Part shown: positions 28,589-36,386 of the stretch, piece after piece
How positions within the stretch are numbered: position 1 is the first letter of the stretch
How the letters are laid out: each line of letters begins with the position of its first letter
From: Methanoregulaceae archaeon
GTDB lineage: Archaea; Halobacteriota; Methanomicrobia; Methanomicrobiales; Methanospirillaceae
Reading direction: 5' to 3'
Length of the DNA stretch: 64,000 nt
NCBI GenBank assembly: GCA_015660885.1
Contig: JACTUB010000009.1
Coordinates: 32,355-96,354, forward strand
Notes under the pieces: model-generated
What the model was told of the DNA's origin: nothing
The model's database searches: none
What the model saw: the letters and a program-made list of their open reading frames with translations, nothing else
Translations under genes and position numbers: made by a program

Positions 28589-29215
28589 TCAGATCGGTGT
28601 TGCATCTATCTCCTTGGGAAGCAGCTGCCTGAGAAGGATATCCGGTACCTGCTGCGAAGTATGAACTGCCATATCGAAGTATGCCCGGTTGTCCCGCTCA
28701 CCTTTGTATTTCAGGTTTATCTGGAAGTGGGTATCGAGAAGAGTAATTACGCGCAGCGTCGTGATCACTGCACGCCGTTCCGAAATGACTCTGTCCTCGC
28801 CCACCACCATATTCTGCTTATCGCCATCGATATCGGTTATAATCAAACCTTGGTTCGAGAGCACGATGATATGCGTGTTCCCGATGGTAATTGTCTGGCC
28901 TTCGGGGAACGAAACACCATAATTGGTTGTAAAGGGCATAGAAAGCCCCGGCGCCACATTTGATACCGTCACATTCAGCGTCAGGAGGGCTGCAGCAATG
29001 AGAATAATCACAAGCAGTAGGATACCGAGAATGATTTTTACGCCACTCCCCCTGCCCTTTGACTTTTGTTGTGCGTGTTCCTGTTCCAGTCCCTCTTTTC
29101 GTGCCTGTTCTTTTGCCTTTTCAAGCTCCCGTTGCTTCTGCTTTTCTTCTTCCTGACCCTTTTTCCGGGCTTCTTCCACGGCTCGTTCATCATCTCGTGA
29201 AGTAAGATCTGCCAT
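28589..29215 (-). CDS. Single-pass membrane protein with charged coiled-coil N-terminus
   Basis: About 208 residues from the ATG at 29215 (MADLTSRDDERA); four further upstream codons are possible. Residues 1-65 are almost wholly charged (E/K/R/Q, AVEEARKKGQEEEKQKQREL), predicting a cytoplasmic coiled coil. A membrane segment at about 66-90 (IILGILLLVIILIAAALLTL) precedes an exported domain of about 115 residues with TITIGNTHIIVLSNQGLIITDIDGD. No family recognised. It may anchor or sense envelope state; no direct evidence. Confidence 0.7.
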   Translation of the reverse strand: MADLTSRDDERAVEEARKKGQEEEKQKQRELEKAKEQARKEGLEQEHAQQKSKGRGSGVKIILGILLLVIILIAAALLTLNVTVSNVAPGLSMPFTTNYGVSFPEGQTITIGNTHIIVLSNQGLIITDIDGDKQNMVVGEDRVISERRAVITTLRVITLLDTHFQINLKYKGERDNRAYFDMAVHTSQQVPDILLRQLLPKEIDATPI

Positions 29216-29535
29216 ACAAATCACCAAATTTTCCTAGAGATTTTTTCCTCATTCATGTTGAATACATCACTCTATATCCCCGACATGACATTTTTGGTGA
29301 TGTCATGGAGAGATCATCTTAAGAGTATTACTCATATCCGAGCAATCGGGTATATAGCAGGACATCTATAAAAATCTTATCGGGTATTACAGGATTTATA
29401 ACGACAAAGAATCCCTGCTCTGCATCATGAAGCAGGTGAGTAAAAACTTGTAAAAAAAATTTTGAAAAATTATGGCAGGGATATTAAAAAGGTAATCGAT
29501 CTCCCCGTGACGTAAAACGAGAAACGGGGGAAGGA
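29216..29535. other. Intergenic region, 320 bases
   Basis: Contains the upstream region of the coiled-coil membrane protein gene, AT-rich with several T-runs, and ends beside the BofA-like gene stop. No gene or structured RNA recognised. Confidence 0.4.
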
Positions 29536-29805
29536 TCAGAGCGTAATCCCCAGCAGGCTGAGTATAATCAGAAGGATTGCTCCCGGTAAACCGGCGAGGG
29601 CACAGATGATGACAGTTATCCAGTCAAATCCGATATCGGGTTTTCCGGCATATTGCATAAGGTGAAAGAAATTCACGATGAACAACGTGATAAGACCGAT
29701 AATGGCGTTTATTACCAGGTGTCCAATGTTTTTGATGACATAGAATGCAATAGCTAAGAAGATAATAATGACCAGAATAAGAATTGCTATGCCAAGAAGT
29801 GCCAT
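29536..29805 (-). CDS. BofA-like small membrane protein
   Basis: 89 residues. Composition and pattern match the archaeal members of the pro-sigma-K processing inhibitor BofA family: about three hydrophobic segments with the conserved LVINAIIGLITLFIVNF core and a C-terminal GLPGAILLIILSLLGI. In Bacillus BofA restrains a membrane protease; archaeal function is unknown and no sigma-K exists. AI-2E-type permease and YqjD/E/K-like genes follow on the other strand. Confidence 0.75.
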   Translation of the reverse strand: MALLGIAILILVIIIFLAIAFYVIKNIGHLVINAIIGLITLFIVNFFHLMQYAGKPDIGFDWITVIICALAGLPGAILLIILSLLGITL

Positions 29806-30058
29806 AGATACTCAATGTCCTTAATAATTATATAAAGCCGCAGTTTTCCTTGGGGGAGAGAGATTTCGTTCAGGCAAAAGACACTGTTTTCCCCGGTTTA
29901 TTCTTGGAGGAGTTGTTGCCGTCCCGGTGCGATGCAGAATTGTGAGAATCACAAAAACCTGCAGGATCGGGGGGAAATAATCTCTCATACACTACCCACA
30001 CCTGTAGATGCGATTTGATCCTTAAAAAAATCCCCGATGCGAAGTCAACCTGCATAGA

Positions 30059-30070
30059 GTTTAATATCAT
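30059..30070 (+). promoter_or_regulatory. TATA-like promoter of AI-2E-family permease
   Basis: GTTTAATATCAT is centred about 26 bases before the ATG at 30091, so the transcript would start at or next to the start codon (leaderless). Confidence 0.5.
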
Positions 30071-30090
30071 TTGGGCATTAATTCACATTT

Positions 30091-31101
30091 ATGGAAACTT
30101 CCCTGATTACCGACGATGTGAAACTGGGGCTCCTCATCATTGCAATTTTTATCGTAGCGATTATTGCGTTCTGGCCTCTCATGACCGTGTTCATATGGGC
30201 GGTCGCAATTGCAGTCGCACTTTTGCCGATCCATCAACGTCTCTCCCGTATCGTAAAGCCTTCGGCGTCGGCCACGTTTATCACCGTCTGGGTCCTTCTT
30301 CTCATTCTTCTGGTAATGTCGCTGGCAGCAAGTGTACTGATCAATAACGAGAAGCATATCGGGGATATGGCGCTGTCAATGATAACCGGTTTAAAAAATA
30401 CCGGGTTATCTAGTTTCCTGCCATCATTTACCGAGGCCCAACTTTCGAATTTTGACCAGACCCTTAAAGACCTTATTATAAAAACGGTCCTGTCCCTGAC
30501 AGGCAATATCATGCAGACACTTCTCTCGATCATCATTTTCTTCCTCTCGTTGTCGATGCTGCTCTATTATGGTGAATATATCTGGGATACGATAACAACC
30601 GCCCTGTCCCCAAGACTGTTGGACGCTGTAAACAAGTTGTCCGAAATTTCCGAAAACACCATTTATGCCCTTATTATCGTCCAGATTTCAGCCGCTATAA
30701 TCTCGTTTATCCTTGCAATCCCGTTCTTCTACTTTTTGGGCTATGGGAACGTACTCCTGTTTTCAACCATGGTCGGATTTGCCATGCTGATCCCCCTCAT
30801 CGGTGCCCAGATTATGATTCTTATCCTGGCGCTCTATTTCCTGAGCCTTGGCGATATGAGGGGAGTCATCGCAATGCTGTTCGTGGGGTATCCTCTGCTG
30901 AGCGGGTGGATTGATTTCTATTACCGCCCGATGATGATGGGAAAAAGGGTTGCTGTACATCCAGTCATTATGATGATAGGGATTTTTGCCGGTGTGCCGT
31001 TCATGGGTATCGTCGGTTTCATTATCGGCCCGGTGCTCATTGCGCTCGTGGTGATAGGTGCAAAATTACTCGCAAAGGAGTATTGCGACCCTGATTTATA
31101 A
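30091..31101 (+). CDS. AI-2E family transporter (PerM/TqsA-like permease)
   Basis: 336 residues with about seven to eight membrane segments, conforming to the AI-2E/PerM family: an N-terminal pair (LLIIAIFIVAIIAFWPL to FIWAVAIAVALLPIH), the central helical region, then IVQISAAIISFILAIPFFYFLGYGN, the LIPLIGAQIMILI segment and the C-terminal PFMGIVGFIIGPVLIAL motif. Members export small signals or exchange Na+/H+; substrate cannot be read here. A TATA-like box gives a leaderless start. Neighbouring YqjD/E/K-like genes suggest an envelope or osmotic stress context. Confidence 0.85.
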   Translation: METSLITDDVKLGLLIIAIFIVAIIAFWPLMTVFIWAVAIAVALLPIHQRLSRIVKPSASATFITVWVLLLILLVMSLAASVLINNEKHIGDMALSMITGLKNTGLSSFLPSFTEAQLSNFDQTLKDLIIKTVLSLTGNIMQTLLSIIIFFLSLSMLLYYGEYIWDTITTALSPRLLDAVNKLSEISENTIYALIIVQISAAIISFILAIPFFYFLGYGNVLLFSTMVGFAMLIPLIGAQIMILILALYFLSLGDMRGVIAMLFVGYPLLSGWIDFYYRPMMMGKRVAVHPVIMMIGIFAGVPFMGIVGFIIGPVLIALVVIGAKLLAKEYCDPDL

Positions 31102-31438
31102 CCTCCAGTCCTGATTTTTTAAGATAGGGATGACAATGGTTTCGCCTCCGGAACAACAGGAAACCGGTTTTACCATTGCGCAGACAGGTTCGCAGGATTG
31201 TATATCAAGCGGGGTTGACATTTTCACAGTCTGAATGAGCATTGAACCCGGAAGCTCGTGGCAATGTAACGGGAAATCATCAGATTTAAAAAACAAACAT
31301 CGATAAGATTTTTATATAGTATCCCGACAAATAACTCGCTTACTCTGATATGGAAATTCTGGTATTTTCAAAGATGCACTCTCTGAAACCATCATGAAAA
31401 TCATCATATCAGGAGCCACATGGGAGGGATTGAACATT
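31102..31438. other. Intergenic region, 337 bases
   Basis: Contains a TATA-like TTTTTATATAGTAT near 31310-31323 that would start a transcript for the three-gene cluster beginning at 31439, giving a leader of about 95 bases with a GGGAGGG site at 31422-31428. No other gene supported. Confidence 0.45.
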
Positions 31439-31783
31439 ATGGCAGAGGATACTATAGACCGTATGGTAAACAAGACTGTGGCGGGAGCTGATACTATGAA
31501 GCTCAAGACAGCCGATGCACTGGAGGAAGCTGCGCGTAAGCTACGGAGTGCGGACATGTCGGTGCACGGCGATGAAGTCAAGCATGTTCTCCATGATGCT
31601 GAGGAACGGATTCACCAGTTCAAGGAAGAAGCTGGTGTAAAATATCACGAAATGGAGGCCGAATACCATAAAAAAGTGGAACCGGTCGAGACTATCATCA
31701 GCGATCACCCAATCCCCGCCGTGCTGGTGGCGATGGGTGTCGGTTTTCTCTTCGGTATGTTGATCTGCAAATCCCACGACTGA
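31439..31783 (+). CDS. YqjD/DUF883-like membrane-anchored protein
   Basis: 114 residues. The ATG at 31439 is chosen because GGGAGGG at 31422-31428 is correctly spaced; an earlier ATG at 31394 lacks a site. An amphipathic charged helical region (AEDTIDRMVNKTVAGADTMK to EMEAEYHKK) is followed by one C-terminal membrane segment (PAVLVAMGVGFLFGMLI), the layout of YqjD/ElaB/DUF883 proteins that bind ribosomes to the inner membrane in bacteria. Homology is judged from layout and the PIPAVLVAMGVGFLFG signature. First of three closely spaced genes. Confidence 0.7.
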   Translation: MAEDTIDRMVNKTVAGADTMKLKTADALEEAARKLRSADMSVHGDEVKHVLHDAEERIHQFKEEAGVKYHEMEAEYHKKVEPVETIISDHPIPAVLVAMGVGFLFGMLICKSHD

Positions 31784-31794
31784 CGGGGGATCGC

Positions 31795-32169
31795 ATGGAA
31801 GAAACAGCCTGCGATGAGGAATTATCGATAGAATCGGAGTTTGCCGCTACGATAAAGTACATCGATCTCTACCTTCGCCAGAAGACGGACCTGTTCCTCC
31901 AGCATTATGTATTCGAACCATTTGACTTTCTTGCAAAGAAGCTCGTGTATCTGTCGGTACTGGTCACTTTGCTGGTGGCAGGTACACTGGTTCTGCTGGC
32001 GGGTGTGATCCTTCTCATCGCAACAGTAGTACCGCTCTGGGCAGCCCTGCTTATCACGGGATTCATCATCTTTCTCGTGGGAGGCATAATCGCGTACGAG
32101 CTCTTCTCGAATAAGATCATCCTGCAGACCCCGACGGCAATGGAGATGATGAACCGTGGAAAAACGTAG
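31795..32169 (+). CDS. YqjE / holin-superfamily-like membrane protein
   Basis: 124 residues. Acidic N-terminus, amphipathic helix (YIDLYLRQKTDLFLQHY) and two membrane segments at about 51-75 and 80-102 with a short loop, then a basic tail. The arrangement and position between YqjD-like and YqjK-like genes match Phage_holin_3_6/YqjE proteins. It overlaps the next gene by 14 bases. Role unknown. Confidence 0.68.
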   Translation: MEETACDEELSIESEFAATIKYIDLYLRQKTDLFLQHYVFEPFDFLAKKLVYLSVLVTLLVAGTLVLLAGVILLIATVVPLWAALLITGFIIFLVGGIIAYELFSNKIILQTPTAMEMMNRGKT

Positions 32170-32533
32170 GCAGGTAACCGAAGAAGACATCCTCATGACC
32201 GAGGCAATGATCGCGAGGTCTTATAGACGGTTGAAACAGTCGGTTTCCCGGGCTCCTTCCCAGGCCATCAGCTCTGCCGGTGAGACAGTCAGGAAGCACC
32301 CAGTTGCAGCAGCAGCTGTAGCGGTCGGGGCCGGAATAACCCTCTACGGGCTTTTCAGGCTGATGACACGGCGCGGGGCTTCCAGAGAGAGCATTGCTGG
32401 CAGCAGAGAGCAAAAGTCCCGGACAGACATGAAAATGGAGATTCTTTCGATGATCCTTCCCATAGTCACTCCTTATATCACCGGCTATCTTGAGAAATAC
32501 ATGGGAAGGATATTTTCCGGAGATCGGAATTAA
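32156..32533 (+). CDS. YqjK/DUF3618-like protein
   Basis: 125 residues, overlapping the previous gene. A basic helical N-terminus (IARSYRRLKQSVSRAP), a small-residue membrane segment (KHPVAAAAVAVGAGITLYGLF) and a tail with a second hydrophobic stretch (MILPIVTPYITGYLE). The R-K-H-P-x-A membrane motif resembles the DUF3618/YqjK end of the bacterial yqjDEK operon. Function unknown. Confidence 0.6.
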   Translation: MEKRRQVTEEDILMTEAMIARSYRRLKQSVSRAPSQAISSAGETVRKHPVAAAAVAVGAGITLYGLFRLMTRRGASRESIAGSREQKSRTDMKMEILSMILPIVTPYITGYLEKYMGRIFSGDRN

Positions 32534-32662
32534 CATGCACAACAAATTGGGATTATTGAATCTGGGAATATGCAGAACTGGTATGAAATGATTATTTTTT
32601 GCGGCGGAAACTGCCATACAGGATGAATTATATTATTAGGACAAACAATCTTTTTTGACGTA

Positions 32663-32989
32663 TCACGGAATTTTTGTACCCCATAAGGTATGTTCATAGC
32701 GTTGCGCAGTTTCGCTCCCCCGGGTGCAGAAAAAGGAATGTTTCAACCCCGTCTCTTTTGCGACCATACAGGTATCACAGATACAGGTTCTCTCAAAATC
32801 GATACAGAAGAAACTCCTGCCGGTAAAACAGTAAAACCATTCGTGTTTGCTCATTGCACAGGTGTTATGGTTGGGGCACACCGGGCAGATGCACATATTG
32901 CGGTACTTTGCCATTACCTGAGCTTGCTCGAATGGCGCTAATGCCCGGATTTCCTGCAACTTTTGTTTAAAGGGATCCATACGATTCAA
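32663..32989 (-). CDS. DUF2769 cysteine-rich protein
   Basis: 108 residues. Two sets of paired cysteines, CICPVCPNHNTC and CICDTCMVAKETG, plus FYCFTGRSFFC and SFFCTRGSE, form the DUF2769 pattern, which likely binds metal or Fe-S clusters. Common in methanogens, function unknown. A second DUF2769 gene lies at 34220-34507, beside a rubredoxin-flavoprotein, so a redox role is plausible. Confidence 0.82.
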   Translation of the reverse strand: MNRMDPFKQKLQEIRALAPFEQAQVMAKYRNMCICPVCPNHNTCAMSKHEWFYCFTGRSFFCIDFERTCICDTCMVAKETGLKHSFFCTRGSETAQRYEHTLWGTKIP

Positions 32990-33094
32990 CCAGTCCTAAG
33001 GTCCTTTTATGTTATGACTTTGTATTAGTTTAAAAAATTTCATCATTTCTGCAATTGTATCAGCCTGTTTATTCAGCCTGGCTCATATCAGATA

Positions 33095-33438
33095 TTGTGT
33101 GCAACCATTGACGGTTGCGCAACAAATTCACCCGCACCTCAGGTAACCATTTCGTCACCGCAGAACGGTGCAACCATAACCGGCGGAGACGTGCAGGTGA
33201 ATGCACAGGTCAGTAATTTCATCATGGTGGACAAACAGGGTCTGGCAAGTGTCGCCGGTGAGGGACATCTCCATTTCTATATGGATGTCACTCTAATACC
33301 CAGCGACCTGCCATACCTGCCATCCCGGCTGATGATGACTATGACCGATTCCTACCGCGGAGTAGCAATGACATCGGTCCGGGGATGGATGTTAAACCCG
33401 GAAAAATGTCAGGAATAATTTGCACAACTAACCCATAA
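33095..33438 (+). pseudogene. Remnant of a secreted beta-sandwich lipoprotein, frameshifted
   Basis: The first frame begins at a TTG with no proper signal peptide. It contains GCATNSPAP (lipobox-like remnant) and PQVTISSPQNGATITGGDV then GEGHLHFYMDV, which are sequences of an exported Ig-like domain. At about 33290 the frame shifts by one base: the second frame reads NTQRPAIPAIPAD, the expected continuation, and ends at TAA 33436-33438. Missing start and frameshift make it probably non-functional. Alternatively one sequence error plus a missed start. Confidence 0.6.
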
Positions 33439-34272
33439 TCATTCACAGACAGGAACCAGCTTCCTCTTCAGCTTATCCTCAATATCGAGGTACAGCATTT
33501 CTACTACATTATTTGCCATCCCCTTGACTTTCAGGGTGACAAGAGGGTCATTTTTAAGATATTCCGTATCGGTATCCGTGTTAAACTGCGCTCCATGGGT
33601 ACGGTAGGATACACCGAAGGGGGCAAGGACATATCCCATCTGCTGGAAGTACAGGAAGATGTCCATGGCGGTCTTTGTAGCCCCGTCTTCATGCCCGGCG
33701 ACAGTGATTCCTACGATCTTGCCTTCCGTCAGTCCCGGTTTTTTTAACAGGTAAAGGTTCTGGATACAGTTCAGACGGTCAAGAAAATCCTTGAGCCGTG
33801 CCGCCATATTATTCCAGTTTATCGGAGATGCAACGATGACCGCCTTTGAGGCGATGATCATGTCGTGGAATGCTGGCATATCATCAAGCTGATTCCGGCA
33901 GGGGTACCTGCAGGCATTGTCCCGCATACTGTAGCAGCACCAGCAATGATTAATGGAAAATTCATTGAGATTATAACGTCGGTAAGTGATGCCCTTTTCT
34001 TTGAGCACCTCCTCGATGAGGTCAACCATGTACCCTGTGTTGTTCGCCCGGTGATTGCTGCCGTTGACGAGGAGGACATCGAACTTCTCCCCATCAAACC
34101 TGAGTTTCTTTTTGTCTTTAATTTCTTCAAATTCCCGGTAAGTACTGGCGCATTGAGGGCATTCCTCCGGGGGCCTCTCCCCTCGGTAAGTATACCCGCA
34201 CACGTGGCATTTCCAGACATTACCTGGGGACGAGCTGGTCAGTTTCGGTTCCTCTGGTGCAATAATAGACAT
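33439..34272 (-). CDS. Rubredoxin-like/flavodoxin-fold fusion (iron-sulfur flavoprotein family)
   Basis: 277 residues from the ATG at 34272 (MSIIAPEEPK); the frame from 34293 adds seven residues. Residues about 18-50 are a short rubredoxin-like zinc/iron ribbon (WKCHVCGYTYRGERP, then CPQC). Residues about 65-277 are an NADPH-dependent FMN reductase fold with LLVNGSNHRANNTGYM, the cysteine-rich INHCWCCYSMRDNACRYPC that resembles the cluster motif of methanogen iron-sulfur flavoprotein, and ASPINWNNMAARLKDFLDR. It would pass electrons from rubredoxin or ferredoxin to small oxidants such as O2 or peroxide. It overlaps the second DUF2769 gene, so the two are coupled. Confidence 0.85.
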   Translation of the reverse strand: MSIIAPEEPKLTSSSPGNVWKCHVCGYTYRGERPPEECPQCASTYREFEEIKDKKKLRFDGEKFDVLLVNGSNHRANNTGYMVDLIEEVLKEKGITYRRYNLNEFSINHCWCCYSMRDNACRYPCRNQLDDMPAFHDMIIASKAVIVASPINWNNMAARLKDFLDRLNCIQNLYLLKKPGLTEGKIVGITVAGHEDGATKTAMDIFLYFQQMGYVLAPFGVSYRTHGAQFNTDTDTEYLKNDPLVTLKVKGMANNVVEMLYLDIEDKLKRKLVPVCE

Positions 34273-34507
34273 GAGAAAATCCCTCCGCTTCAAGTACCGG
34301 GCATCCCGGACAGAGACACCCCTGTTCTTCTTTTATACAGCTGCTTTTCCCGGTTGTCGCAAGACAAAATGCGATCTCTTCTTTACAGTCCACAAAACTC
34401 GGGCACATCTGACAGATACAAAGCTCCGTTGCCTGTTTCCTTTCCACGTTCTCTCCCTCCCATCCCTTTAACATCAGCAATTTGCCTGTATCTAAAGGGA
34501 ATTGCAT
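34220..34507 (-). CDS. DUF2769 cysteine-rich protein
   Basis: 95 residues. Same cysteine pattern as the gene at 32663: CICQMCPSFVDC, FCLATTGKSSC, GCLCPGCPV and YYCTRGTE. The stop overlaps the start of the rubredoxin-flavoprotein gene by about 53 bases, implying joint expression. Function unknown. Confidence 0.8.
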   Translation of the reverse strand: MQFPLDTGKLLMLKGWEGENVERKQATELCICQMCPSFVDCKEEIAFCLATTGKSSCIKEEQGCLCPGCPVLEAEGFSHVYYCTRGTETDQLVPR

Positions 34508-34531
34508 GCATGAAAAAATGGATATAAAAAA

Positions 34532-34837
34532 TTATACATCAATGAAAAGTTCCCCATTCTCCACCGTTACGGTATAGGAAGGTTCCGGGTTCTTTGCCGG
34601 GCCTTTCACCACCGCCCCGGTCACGATGTTAAACATCGATCCATGGCACGGGCATCGGACGGTTTCGCCTTCGAGTTTACCGCCGGAAAGTTTGCACCCC
34701 CTATGTGTGCACTTGTTCCCGATCGCAAAAATTTTTGAGCCTGTTTGTATTATCAGGATCTCTTTTCCATCGACCACCACGCCTTTCAATGGGGAGTATT
34801 CAAGATCTTTAACCGCGCCGATTTTTTTTGCCGTCAT
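34532..34837 (-). CDS. Rieske [2Fe-2S] protein
   Basis: 101 residues. Ligands are visible: CTHRGC near residue 42 and CPCHGSMF near 62, giving two cysteines and two histidines for a Rieske cluster. No membrane segment or oxygenase domain, so it is a small ferredoxin-like Rieske protein. It lies beside DUF2769 and a rubredoxin fusion in a redox cluster. Confidence 0.9.
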   Translation of the reverse strand: MTAKKIGAVKDLEYSPLKGVVVDGKEILIIQTGSKIFAIGNKCTHRGCKLSGGKLEGETVRCPCHGSMFNIVTGAVVKGPAKNPEPSYTVTVENGELFIDV

Positions 34838-34850
34838 GAAAACCTCAATT

Positions 34851-36092
34851 CTAGAACATTGTGGGAAATTGTTTCACGATACCGTCCGATAACGCGTCTG
34901 ACATTGTCAGGATGTGAGTATATACAGCATCCCATGCCTGAACGTCTGCCGTATAGTTCATGGTATATCGGGCCACCAGTTCGTTTTTGGTCGTGGACAG
35001 GTGCATGTACATTAGATTCTGGAGTGTCGGGAGCAGCCAGTTGGGATTCGCACCTGCCAGGAATGTTGAGATATCATCTGCATTCTTGGTCCACAGTGCT
35101 TCGTCTATAGCCTGTGCGGAAGAATTTTTGGCCTTTACATCATTGATGATGGCAACAGCGGTATAGATGTGTGTTTTTAATAGCCCGGTCAGTTGTGTTC
35201 CGGCAGCATCCCCATATACTGGCTTGATGGCATTTCCGATATCCTCCTGGTTCTGCAGGAGGCGTGTTGCTGCAGCACTGGCAGCTGGTGAATCGTTCAG
35301 CGACTCAATGATATACAGCCGTGTCCAGACCGTGTGATCTGTCCAGAGCTTTCGCATACCATTACGCAGGTCAAGCTCCTTCTGGCTGTAGACTTTCGGG
35401 CCGCCAAATTTATCCGGATACTGTTTTATAATACCACCGGAGATTGCGTCTGACATGGTCAGGATGTGTGCGTATACGGCATCCCACGCCTGAACATCTG
35501 CTGTGTAATTCTTCGTATACCGTGCCACCAGCTCATCTCTTGTCGTTGAAAGGTGCATATGCATGAGAACCTTTACATCCTGTACCGGCCAGTTCGGGTT
35601 GGCACCTGCGAGGAACGTTGAAATGTCATCAGCGTTCTTTGTCCACTTAGCTTCATCAGCAACCTGCGCAGTAGCATTACCAGCCTTGACGTCATTGATG
35701 ATTGCGACCGCAATCAGGATGTGATCTTTTAAAAGCGCGGTCAGTTGTGTTCCGGCTGCATCCCCGTAATAGGGCTTGATAGCATTCCCGATGTCCTCCT
35801 GATTTTTCAGGAGGCGTGTTGCTGCAGCACTGGCACCGGATGAGTTATCCAGTGATTCGATGATGTACAGCCTCGTCCAGACTGCATGATCTGTCCAGAG
35901 CACCCGCCACTGCATCATTGCATCCACCTCGGCCTGCGAGTACATTTTTGGCGAAGCAGTTGGCTGCACAGTCACCGTTGGTGTGAGAGTGGGATTTGGC
36001 GTCGGCTGCTGGCTGACGCACCCGCTCAACATCACTATAATCCCTATCAGAGACAAAACTACTAAGAACATTATCCATTTTCTATCCATCAT
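34851..36092 (-). CDS. Lipoprotein with two tandem copies of a conserved helical domain
   Basis: 413 residues. Signal peptide with lipobox MLSGCVSQQ, a Pro/Thr linker, then two copies of one domain at about 50-228 and 232-413. Each copy runs from (M/R)LWTDH(A/T)VWTRLYIIESL through NQEDIGNAIKP and LLK(D/T)H to WTKNADDISTFLAGANPNW, HLSTT, ELVARY and AWDAVY. Single-copy relatives are widespread in bacteria and archaea, with no firm function (some databases call them glycosyltransferase, without support here). The two DNA copies remain very similar (for example around 35250-35330 and 35800-35880), so the duplication is recent. Surface anchored; role unknown. Confidence 0.82.
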   Translation of the reverse strand: MMDRKWIMFLVVLSLIGIIVMLSGCVSQQPTPNPTLTPTVTVQPTASPKMYSQAEVDAMMQWRVLWTDHAVWTRLYIIESLDNSSGASAAATRLLKNQEDIGNAIKPYYGDAAGTQLTALLKDHILIAVAIINDVKAGNATAQVADEAKWTKNADDISTFLAGANPNWPVQDVKVLMHMHLSTTRDELVARYTKNYTADVQAWDAVYAHILTMSDAISGGIIKQYPDKFGGPKVYSQKELDLRNGMRKLWTDHTVWTRLYIIESLNDSPAASAAATRLLQNQEDIGNAIKPVYGDAAGTQLTGLLKTHIYTAVAIINDVKAKNSSAQAIDEALWTKNADDISTFLAGANPNWLLPTLQNLMYMHLSTTKNELVARYTMNYTADVQAWDAVYTHILTMSDALSDGIVKQFPTMF

Positions 36093-36386
36093 TGATCTCC
36101 TCTCATAAAGAGAATAGATGAAAATAACAGTTGCGCGACAAAAAGATAATTTTTAATTTCATTTTATGATTCGAAAATTGAAAGATGGTCATAGAAAACG
36201 CTTTTTTGAAAAAAAAAACTTAGTAAAATGACTGGTTGCTGGATTAAATACCAATTCCTGCTCCATACTCCAGCGAAAGGGACGTAAAAAAGAGGATTGT
36301 CCCTTGTACGTTTTACTTTTTGAAAACTGGCAATAGTGTTATCACGCAATCAGCGGAATTGCACACTGCCTGTAAAGGTGATTCTG

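Noticed and set aside
34851..36092. Glycosyltransferase label for the duplicated lipoprotein
   Set aside because: No GT fold motif is visible and the protein is a lipid-anchored exported helical protein, so the common database name is not adopted.
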